From Rhizobium sp. CIAT894 (lineage in GTDB: Bacteria > Pseudomonadota > Alphaproteobacteria > Rhizobiales > Rhizobiaceae): a stretch of 64,000 nucleotides of DNA. Location: positions 124,001 through 188,000 of the forward strand of contig NZ_CP020950.1 of NCBI RefSeq assembly GCF_000172795.2, read 5' to 3'. Positions 34,901 to 42,983 of the stretch are shown here, piece after piece; the stretch's first letter is position 1; each line of letters opens with the position of its first letter. The notes below the pieces were generated by a model. It worked only from the letters and a program-made list of their open reading frames with translations, did no database searches and was not told the origin of the DNA. A program made the translations under genes and the position numbers.

Positions 34901-35575
34901 TTATGGTAGATCCGGATGCGTCCGGGTCATCCAGACGTCAAACGCGTAATGCAGGAAGAGATTCGATAGGATCGGGCTGACCACGCCCCCTTGCGGGGTA
35001 CCACGCGTCCGCTCAATGACTTCTCCGTTCTTTTCCATAGGCGCGGTCAACCATCTTTCGATGTAGAGCAGAGCCCAGTTGCATTTGACGTCTTTTTTGA
35101 CCGCCTTCAGCAAGAGATCATGCGGAAGATTGTCGAACAGCCCTTTGATGTCGAATTCCAGAACCCAATCGTACTTCCAGCACCGCTGACGCGTTACCCC
35201 AACGGCATCCAACGCCGACTTCATCGGCCTGTAGCCATAGGAGTCTGGCAAGAAGAGCGGCTCTAAATCCGGCTCAATCATCTGCTTGACCACCATCTGC
35301 GCGATCCGATCACTGACCGTCGGCACACCCAAAACCCTTTCGCCTCCAGTCTTCTTTGGAATGGAGACGGCGCGCACCGGCGGCGGAAAGTAAGCCCCAG
35401 AAGACATCCGATTCCAGATCTTGTAGAGATTTCTCGCAAGGTCTTTGTCAAACATCTCCAGGGTCTCACCGTCCACCCCGGCTGCACCACGGTTGGCTTT
35501 GACCGCTTTGTAAGCTTCGTACACTTGCCGCTTCTCAATCCGAAACGGCTTGTCTGTCGTACCTATCGAAGTCAT
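34901..35575 (-). pseudogene. Group II intron reverse transcriptase/maturase, truncated
   Basis: The intron-encoded protein starts at 35575 (MTSIGTTDKPFRIEKRQVYE). It keeps RT blocks 0-4: KKTGGERVLGVPTVSDRIAQ, DSYGYRPMKSALDAV, the first catalytic Asp in LEFDIKGLFD, and RGTPQGGVVSPILSNLFLHY. It ends after HPDLP, immediately before the expected YADD active site. Half of the RT and the whole maturase domain are lost, so the intron cannot move on its own. It resembles the RmInt1 class of rhizobial introns. Confidence 0.85.
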
Positions 35576-36126
35576 CCTGTTTCCAGTTGTTCCAAACAAT
35601 ACGACCACCTGATCCCTTTGCTCCGGCCCCATTACAGGGCCCTCAACGCTCATACGGATCGGTCCGCTCTCGCCTTACGGTTTCTCCGCTTGGGCTTCTC
35701 CCTTGGCATCAGGAGCCTGGTTCCTGCAGTTCCGCGTGAAAGCCTGTGTCCAACTCACGCCCCTCTACGCCGGTCGCCGCCCGCCCAATCATCAGGCACC
35801 CGGCGGACTTGTCCCAGGATGACGAAGCAGTCCTGGTTTCGACGACGCTTATATTCATAACGGCGCGTCTTCGGAGGGTTCACTTTCGTTCGTCTTTCGG
35901 ACACGCACCTGCTCGGATCTCGTCCGAACTTTTCATCCGACGCGCACCACCACGGCTCTTTGCCGCAGCAGCTCGGACTGGTTTGAGACCCGCTGACCTG
36001 CCACTGAATTTTCATCCGACTGCGATTAGAGCCTCGGCGGGTTTTGAACCGCTCCTGAAAGCCGATCCCGGAGGGCCATCCTCCATCATTCACGCAGCTT
36101 CACGTTACGGGGTTAGCTCATACTGA
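34901..36126 (-). mobile_element. Group II intron remnant (5' RNA domains plus truncated RT)
   Basis: Upstream of the reverse transcriptase on the minus strand lies ~550 bp of structured, non-coding sequence typical of intron domains I-III. GTGCG at 35908 could be the 5' splice end, but intron-like sequence may continue to about 36126, where the IS630 reading frame breaks off. The 3' half of the intron is missing. Confidence 0.65.
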
Positions 36127-36660
36127 ACTCCTTCCGTGCCTCTGCAGCACACTTTCGTCGATGAAGATCAGTTTCTCCGGATCGAGATCCAGTTGGCCGT
36201 CGAACCAGGCGCGCCGGCGCTTCAGGACGTCCGGTCGGTCCTGCTCCAGTGCGTGTGCGGTCTTTTTTTAAAGGTCCACCCACGGCCTCGGAGCCAGGCG
36301 CCAAGTGCGCTGCGGCTGATCTTCACCTGCCGCTCGACGGACAAGCGCTCAACCATCTCATCGAGCGTCACATCCCTACGCTCGTTGATCAACGCGACAC
36401 GAATTCCTCGTGTGCATCCACTGCCGAAGGTCGTCTCCAGCCCTGTGGCCGAGCAGTTAACTCACCCTCTTTCGCTCTTGCAATCCAGCGGATCGCCGTC
36501 GAAATCCCAACTCCGAACCGAGCTGCGGCCTGTCGAGCCGACATGCCCGCCGCAGACGCTTTCAAAACCCGTATTCCAAGATCATCGCTCAGTGCTTGTC
36601 CCATCATCCACCTCTTCTCTGTGGATGTTGAATCAGCTTCGATGGACGCCGTCACATCAC
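36127..36660 (-). mobile_element. IS630-family element remnant carrying the intron insertion
   Basis: The minus strand encodes an IS630 transposase N-terminus (MGQALSDDLGIRVLKASAAG, then MSARQAAARFGVGISTAIRW). After a frameshift near 36390 come DVTLDEMVERLSVERQVKIS and ALGAWLRGRGWTFKKRPHTH. It breaks off just after the first catalytic Asp region (LIFIDES). RmInt1-type introns home into IS630-like elements, which matches this nesting. The element is dead. Confidence 0.75.
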
Positions 36661-37003
36661 AATCGATTCATCGATCGCAGGACTTGCTCTAGGGGGCTCG
36701 TGGCGGGGCGAAACTCGGTTGCTGAAAACGATGATGCTCTTCGAACGGCGCCAAATGAAAATTTGCCGGCTGCATCCTCCTTGTAAGCGCGGACGATCCA
36801 TTGGACGCCTGACTATCCTTAAAACGTCGTCTTTTTGCATTCGAGACGGGCAGGAAAGGCTTCATTAACCAACGCAACCAATAGGTATTCTCAGCTATGT
36901 CACAGACCCACAAGATTGATCTGCCGTTCGAATGAATGAAACGGCAATTGGAAGATTTGAGTAGACAAGTCGATCGTCCACCTCACCTAAAAGGTTTGCC
37001 TTT
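36661..37003. other. Upstream region of chemoreceptor 1
   Basis: 343 bp without a credible gene. It should hold the chemoreceptor promoter; no island operator is present. Confidence 0.35.
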
Positions 37004-39013
37004 ATGCCCAAGTCCATTAGACTCGCTTTATCTTTGATATTTGTTCTACTCTCTCTTCTCGCGGCGGGCCAGGGCATCGTGAGTATCGTCAAGCTGCTGT
37101 CCATTAGGAGCAATATATCCGAAGTTGCCAGCAACTGGCTGCCATCGATCGATGTGATAAATCGGATCAATACGATCACCGGGGACTACCGCATCCTGCA
37201 GTTCAGGCTGGTGACAAAATCATCAGATTCGACGAGCCTTGCGCATAATATCACCACCTTCCGCCAGAAGATGGAGGATCTGGCGAATGCCCGTGGTGAA
37301 TATGAGCCGATGGTGACATCCGGCGAGGAGCGTCAGGCCTATGACGCGTTCTCCGCTTTGTGGACGCAATATCAGGAGGATGGCGAGCGGATTGTTAAAC
37401 TAATGCAGGCAGGCAAGAAGGATGAAGCATTTGCTCTTCTAACGAGTGACGCCACGACGAAACTGTATAATGATAGTGGAGCGCTCCTTGACCAGGATGT
37501 CGCAGTTAACAAGCGTGGTGGAGTTGCGGCCGTCGGAAACACGATGGGCGCCGTTTCATCGACGGTTTTGGTCACCATTCTTGCCATGGCGCTGGCAACT
37601 ACGACGGGCATTATAGCCCTGCTTTACTGCATCCGGAAGATTACCGATCCGATCTCGCGGTTGACTACCACGATGGGCGTACTGGCAGATGGTAATCTCG
37701 ACACTGAGGTTCCTTTCGCAATGCGCGCCGACGAAATCGGCAAGATGTCGAGAGCCGTTGAGGTATTCAAGAAAAACAGCATCAAGGCCCGCGATCTGAA
37801 CGCGCAGGAGGCCGCGTTGCAGGCCAAGAGCGCCGACTTGCAGTCGAGCATTGCCGAGGTGGTGTCAGCCGCCGTAGCCGGTGACTTCACCCATCGCATC
37901 ACCAAGAAATACGGCGATGCGGCTCTCGACCGTTTTGCAGGAAGCGTCAACGAGCTGGTCACCTCTGTTGACCGGGGCATCGCCGAAACTCGCCGAGTTA
38001 TCTCAGCGCTTGCCGATGGGGATCTGACGGAAAACATGTGCGGCGAGTTTCAGGGAGCCTTTGGTGAACTGAAGAGTAATGTCAACGCCACCATGGCAGC
38101 CCTTCGATCCGTATTAGGCGAGGTTCGCTCCGCCGTCGACACGATCAACGGCGGAGCCGGCGAGATGCGCATCGCCTCAGGCGACCTTTCAAAGCGCACG
38201 GAACAGCAAGCCGCGGCTCTGGAGGAGACCTCTTCGGCGCTTGAGGAAATCACGGTGGCGGTAAAAAGCTCGACAGAAAGAGCCACGGAAGCCAGCCATA
38301 TGGTCGATGAGGCACGCAGAAGCACCGAGCAGTCGAGCGCGGTTGTCAAAGACGCGGTCGCCGCCATGGGCCGCATCGAGCAGGCCTCGGATGAAATCGG
38401 CCAGATCATTAACGTCATTGACGAGATCGCCTTCCAGACCAATCTTTTGGCCCTTAACGCCGGCGTCGAGGCGGCGCGTGCGGGTGACGCTGGAAAGGGT
38501 TTCGCCGTTGTGGCTCAGGAGGTGCGTGAACTGGCACAGCGCTCCGCCACTGCCGCCAAGGATATCAAGGCGCTGATCAACCGGTCCGGCGACGAGGTCA
38601 AAACTGGGGTCAGGCTGGTAACGGCCACAGGCGATGCCCTTGGTCTAATCCGAGGCCACGTGATCAAGGTGAACGAGCACGTTCATACGATCTCGACAGC
38701 GGCTCGAGAGCAATCGACCGGGCTGGCGGAAGTCAGCACTGCGGTCAACCAGATGGATCAGACAACCCAGCAGAATGCGGCGATGGTGGAAGAATCGACG
38801 GCGGCCACCAACCGGTTGGCGGATGAGGCTTCCAATCTGGCGCGGCTTATTGCGCGCTTCAGGCTCGACGGTTCGACTTCTGTACGGCGTGTTGCCCACC
38901 AGAACGGTAAGCCGGCCGCCTCGCCAGCGCGTGCCCTCTCCCAGAAGCTTGCCGGCGCCTTCGGCGGACGTACTACAGCCGCTGTCGCGACTAAGGAATG
39001 GGAAGAGTTTTAA
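37004..39013 (+). CDS. Methyl-accepting chemotaxis protein 1 with CheR-tether pentapeptide
   Basis: 669 residues. Two membrane helices (~7-29 and ~188-210) flank a four-helix-bundle periplasmic sensor. A HAMP domain and a second HAMP-like segment follow (~210-390). The signalling hairpin [20 protein letters not shown] is intact. The protein ends in EWEEF, matching the xWxxF tail that binds CheR/CheB, so it can recruit its own adaptation enzymes. A cheW fragment lies just downstream. The ligand is unknown; its site inside the catabolic island suggests sensing of the island's substrate. Confidence 0.92.
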   Translation: MPKSIRLALSLIFVLLSLLAAGQGIVSIVKLLSIRSNISEVASNWLPSIDVINRINTITGDYRILQFRLVTKSSDSTSLAHNITTFRQKMEDLANARGEYEPMVTSGEERQAYDAFSALWTQYQEDGERIVKLMQAGKKDEAFALLTSDATTKLYNDSGALLDQDVAVNKRGGVAAVGNTMGAVSSTVLVTILAMALATTTGIIALLYCIRKITDPISRLTTTMGVLADGNLDTEVPFAMRADEIGKMSRAVEVFKKNSIKARDLNAQEAALQAKSADLQSSIAEVVSAAVAGDFTHRITKKYGDAALDRFAGSVNELVTSVDRGIAETRRVISALADGDLTENMCGEFQGAFGELKSNVNATMAALRSVLGEVRSAVDTINGGAGEMRIASGDLSKRTEQQAAALEETSSALEEITVAVKSSTERATEASHMVDEARRSTEQSSAVVKDAVAAMGRIEQASDEIGQIINVIDEIAFQTNLLALNAGVEAARAGDAGKGFAVVAQEVRELAQRSATAAKDIKALINRSGDEVKTGVRLVTATGDALGLIRGHVIKVNEHVHTISTAAREQSTGLAEVSTAVNQMDQTTQQNAAMVEESTAATNRLADEASNLARLIARFRLDGSTSVRRVAHQNGKPAASPARALSQKLAGAFGGRTTAAVATKEWEEF

Positions 39014-39076
39014 TGAATTATGTCATAATTCACCGCAGGATATTATCGGTTTCCATCTGGCAGCCAGCAGTTCTGC

Positions 39077-39340
39077 ATGAAGACGACGTTGATCCCGGAA
39101 ATCCGGGGGTTAGCAGAGGCGACGCCGCTGCCCCTAACGCATGTTCTCGGTTCAGGGATCTGCCGGTTCTGTCATTCCGGTGATAGAGCTTGCTGCCGAG
39201 ATAACCAATGCCATCGGTCTAGCCACAGCGCCATTGTCGTCGTTGAGGTAGCAGATGGTATCATCGGCCCGGTCGTCGATCAGGTCTCTGGCATTCTATC
39301 GATCAACGGCGATCGGATCCAACCGGTTCGGACTTAGGCG
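39077..39340 (+). pseudogene. cheW fragment, frameshifted
   Basis: The frame starting at 39077 gives IPEIRGLAEATPLP and later IVVVEVADGIIGPVVDQVSG followed by ILSINGDRIQPV, both CheW landmarks. Between them the family sequence (SVIPVIELAAEITNAIG) lies in the next frame. Two compensating indels thus disrupt the middle, and the N- and C-termini are missing. CheW couples receptors to CheA; this copy cannot. Confidence 0.7.
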
Positions 39341-39534
39341 CGACGTCGACCCAACCTTCAGCTACGAAATCACTGCGCTTGAACAAGGGATGGAATGCTT
39401 CCTTAGTTTTGAGCAAAGGTTTGGCACCAATCAGGACGCATCGCAGCTGCCTAGCAGACTTTTGCTTTTTCACCTTCCGCGACTGTCTTCCTTCAAGACG
39501 CGGAGTATTAACGAAATTCAAGGAGAGTTCGAAG

Positions 39535-39720
39535 ATGTCCAAAGTTATCGCAATCAATTTCGGGCAACAGGCTAAGACAGATACCCACTTAGAAAGCCAC
39601 GAAGATGCACAGTCGCAGCGCCTGGAGCAAGAGCGGCTGCAAATGATCCAAATCACCAATCACCTTGAAGCACTGTACGCTCGGCTGCTGACCGTCTGTG
39701 GCGACAGACCGAAAAATTAA
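39535..39720 (+). CDS. Small hypothetical protein (61 aa)
   Basis: Begins MSKVIAINFGQQAKTDTHLE and continues as a charged helix (QSQRLEQERLQMIQITNHLE). AAGGAGAG 8 bp ahead of the ATG at 39535 is a strong ribosome-binding site. No family is recognised. It has no signal peptide and could be a small regulator or structural protein. It lies between the chemoreceptor locus and the AraC gene. Confidence 0.5.
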   Translation: MSKVIAINFGQQAKTDTHLESHEDAQSQRLEQERLQMIQITNHLEALYARLLTVCGDRPKN

Positions 39721-39790
39721 GGGCGCAGCGATGGTATAGCCCGGTGGAGCGCTGCGAACCACAGCGCCATCGCGAAGGGCTATTTCCGGG

Positions 39791-40825
39791 TCAGCTTTCG
39801 GGCGGAGAGGCCTGCGAAGCACACATAGATCGCCTAAGCGGCAGAACATCGCTCATATGCACTGTTTTAGATGGCAGTTCGCCGTAACGTCTCTTGTACT
39901 CTGCAGCAAAACGGCCGAGGTGTGTGAAGCCCCACTTAAGCGCTATTTCCGAAACGCTGATTTTAGCGCCGTTTTGCAGCAGTTCCTGTCGAGCTGCGCA
40001 CATACGCAAGTCTCGGAGGTGCATTGTGGGGCTGGTATTGCGAAATTGTCGGAAGCCGTGCTGCAAAGTCCGCACGCTGACCTTGGCCGCAGCGGCGATA
40101 TCGTTAAGGGAAATGGGTTGAGCCATATGCTCTTCCATAAACTCCATTGCCCGTTTCACGTGGCGAGGCGTGGGAGACGGAGCCGGACGACGAAGTTCAT
40201 CGGTATAGCGATGCATACAGCTTTCGATCAAAAGGTACTCTATCGCGTCGAGGAGCGAGCTATAGGCCGACGGGCATTGTCGCAGAGCCCCCCCGGCACT
40301 GAGGCCGCGATGGGCAGACAGGGCTAGTTCTCGCATGAGCGTTCCCGCGCTCGATGCAAGATCAAGGGTCGGCTGAATTTGCAGATTTCCGCTGATCGTC
40401 CGATCGAGCATGCGAGAAAGCTTGTCACGCAAGGATTGCGTATCGATCGTCAATGACAGTTGAGATCTTATGCCATCTTGTCGGGCATTCAGCGGAGCAT
40501 TTGCAACATGCGGCGACTCTACCTGTTGCCCAGACCAATGAAAGACTGCATTCCCGGACGCCGGCAGGAAGACCGTTACGACGTCAACTGGGGAATCTAT
40601 CATGACCGAGAACGCCTCTTCATGATGGGCATCCGCAACGCCAAAACCATCAAGGGAAATTCGACTGCAGCGAGAGTTAAGCGATCTACTGTCGTGTTGA
40701 GCAAGGTCAGAGGACGCCAGGGGCGATGATATCAAAGGCAAAAGACGTTCGGGATCGGAGCCCTCGATAAAGCTGTCTTTCACTAAGGTCCCTTCATCGG
40801 GCTTGCTGAACAAACTTTCGGTCAT
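39791..40825 (-). CDS. AraC-family transcriptional regulator
   Basis: 344 residues. An N-terminal AraC-binding-like domain (~30-210) precedes a C-terminal double helix-turn-helix (HVKRAMEFMEEHMAQPISLN, DIAAAAKVSVRTLQHGFRQF, then SVSEIALKWGFTHLGRFAAE). Similar regulators control catabolic genes or respond to small aromatic or quorum-like ligands. It is transcribed away from the right-hand genes and has no island operator, so its target is not apparent. Confidence 0.88.
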   Translation of the reverse strand: MTESLFSKPDEGTLVKDSFIEGSDPERLLPLISSPLASSDLAQHDSRSLNSRCSRISLDGFGVADAHHEEAFSVMIDSPVDVVTVFLPASGNAVFHWSGQQVESPHVANAPLNARQDGIRSQLSLTIDTQSLRDKLSRMLDRTISGNLQIQPTLDLASSAGTLMRELALSAHRGLSAGGALRQCPSAYSSLLDAIEYLLIESCMHRYTDELRRPAPSPTPRHVKRAMEFMEEHMAQPISLNDIAAAAKVSVRTLQHGFRQFRNTSPTMHLRDLRMCAARQELLQNGAKISVSEIALKWGFTHLGRFAAEYKRRYGELPSKTVHMSDVLPLRRSMCASQASPPES

Positions 40826-41116
40826 CCAATATAAACCTATCTATGAACACCAACTCGCACATGCCGGGACTAGTTTTCCAAACATTCAAAGCTCGAGACC
40901 GGATGGCGTGCGAGCGATTTTGATCGCGTACATGACCGATTCGGACCTTTGTGGAGGCCGGTTGAATCTCTCATTCCCTAGGCTTTCGTGATGGCGGATC
41001 ATCACCAGCACCGACATCCACGTTCTCCCGCTCGAGATGGCCTCCTAGTTTTTCAGCGCTGCAGTTGGGAAGCCTCTAATGTTGCGATGACTGGCTTTCA
41101 CAAGCCCCCGAACAGA
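40826..41116. other. Intergenic region upstream of the orphan operator
   Basis: No gene recognised. It should include the araC promoter. Confidence 0.35.
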
Positions 41117-41145
41117 TTGACAGATTGTCTGATATACGTTAATGC
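41117..41145 (+). promoter_or_regulatory. Operator O5 with near-ideal promoter, no gene downstream
   Basis: TTGACA (41117-41122), 17 bp and TAATGC (41140-41145). The spacer holds the full TTGACAGATTGTCTGAT motif. The next credible start is almost 1 kb away, past a second operator, so it may drive a short RNA. Confidence 0.55.
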
Positions 41146-41149
41146 TATT

Positions 41150-41280
41150 CCTGATCAAAGGCAAGGCAGCATCAGGGAAATCTGCCACGGTTCTAGTGGA
41201 GTTCCCGCACGGGAAATCAATCTAAAGATGCCTCCCAAGGCGAGGGGTGACGGGCTGCTTTCGATCGCAGCCCGTCACGG
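41150..41280 (+). ncRNA. Candidate short regulated transcript ending in a strong hairpin
   Basis: Downstream of O5, TTCCC-GCAC-GGGAA forms a small hairpin. GTGACGGGCTGC (41247-41258) pairs perfectly with GCAGCCCGTCAC (41267-41278). No coding frame with a ribosome-binding site is present. There is no U-run after the large stem, so the 3' end is uncertain. It may instead be the leader left by a deleted gene. Confidence 0.3.
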
Positions 41281-41868
41281 GAAGGGTGGGAGTGCTATGA
41301 GTGGGAGAGAACCTACGCCAACCGACCTTGGAGGCCGTTGAGTCGACACGGAGAAAAATGATTGTGCTGTAGGATGGCCCCACGATTTCGCCACACGCTG
41401 GTCCTCTTAACCTGCGCATCAGCATACTTCGGTTATGGCGTATAATAGAGGCACGCTCCAGGCTCAACACTCGGAGACGCAAAGACGTCGACGAGTTCTT
41501 TTGGCCTACTAAGCGAGGCGGTCGCGGCAAATATCAATGCGTAAGCCGCGCCTCGTCGCATTGAGTTGACTTTAGGCTCTTCTTAGCGGGTACGCACTCC
41601 GGGCGATCTGATTGGGCAAAAGAAGAGCTTAAGGACGAAACCTGATGATGGTCAAACAGCTTGTGCTGCCATAGGCGTGCTGTTGTCTGTGCCGCGCGAA
41701 CGCGAAAAGCGCGATCAAATCGGAACGTGGCGGCGGGAGAAAACTAACAGGAAAGACCACATCAAACTCAACCGGGTGTCGGAATACCGATGCTTACGGC
41801 ATTGCGGGCATGAGGCCTCAAAATGACGCCGGTCTCGACATGTGTCCGCCGAAAATCGCAAAAAGGAA
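41281..41868. other. Non-coding stretch
   Basis: Short open frames only; nothing recognised. Confidence 0.35.
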
Positions 41869-41899
41869 TTGACAGATTGTCGGACAAAAATTTTACTAT
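41869..41899 (+). promoter_or_regulatory. Operator O6 and promoter of the degenerate SDR gene
   Basis: TTGACAGATTGTCGGACAA, one base off the motif, with TACTAT (41894-41899) as a possible -10. It precedes the SDR-like gene by ~130-200 bp. Confidence 0.5.
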
Positions 41900-42103
41900 A
41901 TCGCCCGCGCATTGCTTGTTCGCGGGAGACGCAGCGACGGACCGGGAGTTATAAGTGCTAAACTTGGCCAAAAATGCACAAATTGTCGACCTTCTTAATC
42001 TGCCGGAAGCGGCGACCGGCGCGTGATACAAGCGTCTCTGACTCACAAGGCGTGTCATACTCCATCGACCGAGGTATTGGTTGAACGTGACAGTGACGCC
42101 AAC

Positions 42104-42772
42104 ATGTCTCCTGGGGAAAAAGTCTGTGTCTTGATAGGCGCGTCAAATCCTGTTGGTCTTTGTTTGGCGCGCTCATTTATAGAAAAAGGCTATCGGGTCG
42201 CCGTAGGCGACGCCAATCCCGCCGACTTCGCCTCCCTGGCTGAAGGCCAGGGAAACAATTTTTTACCGGTCAAAGTCAACCCGAACAGAGACGTTTACGT
42301 CAACTCAATGGCTGACCAGGTGTATTTGCGCTGGAGACGGGTCGACGTTCTGGTGAACATAGTTTTCCGCAGAAATGAAACAACCCAAACTGTAACGGGA
42401 TCACTATCCAGCGCGAATCTGGGGCTTGATGCCGTATCCAATCTAATCAGAGTTACAGGTGCCTTTAGCTCTCGACTTCAGGGCGCGGAGCTTGCCGTAG
42501 TGGACGTCGCATGGTTCGAAGAGACGACCTCGCTGGAAGCAGAAGCCGTCCTTCAAGCGGCGTTGCGCACTACTACCTCCGCAATTGCTAGGCAATATTT
42601 CGGTTCCGGGCTGAGGATAAATGCTGTACACGCCAGCGATGTGAACTCTACGTCTTCAAGCGAAAATGACGTGCTTCGAACAGTGATCCACGCCGTGCAA
42701 TTCCTGGCGAATTCGCAACTGTCCGGAAAGCTGACAGGGAACGTGCTGGAGATCGATCCTCGGTGCAGATAG
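42104..42772 (+). CDS. SDR-like protein lacking the catalytic YxxxK (probable pseudoenzyme)
   Basis: 222 residues from the ATG at 42104; a GTG at 42023 is an alternative. The Rossmann start VLIGASNPVGLCLARSFIEK and the late INAVHASDVNS segment mark a short-chain dehydrogenase. The NNAG motif is replaced by NIVFR, and the expected Tyr-x-x-x-Lys is absent where ALRTTTSAIARQYF lies. It is thus unlikely to be an active reductase, unless it is decayed or re-used for binding. It is under an island operator. Confidence 0.6.
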   Translation: MSPGEKVCVLIGASNPVGLCLARSFIEKGYRVAVGDANPADFASLAEGQGNNFLPVKVNPNRDVYVNSMADQVYLRWRRVDVLVNIVFRRNETTQTVTGSLSSANLGLDAVSNLIRVTGAFSSRLQGAELAVVDVAWFEETTSLEAEAVLQAALRTTTSAIARQYFGSGLRINAVHASDVNSTSSSENDVLRTVIHAVQFLANSQLSGKLTGNVLEIDPRCR

Positions 42773-42983
42773 ATCCACTCCCACGTTCTGATCCGGCAAA
42801 TCTGCAGGTATTAACCTTCCGTTAAGTTTCTCGAAAGACGCAATGGGTAAGAGGTCAAATCCTAACAACACGTAAAAGAGTTTCGATTGTTTTAGTGAAA
42901 CTCTTATCCATGTTCGTTCAGGCTCAAACATTACTATTCCAAAAGCGAGGCCCCAGCACCGTTTGAGCCCTTTGGAGGTAAGT

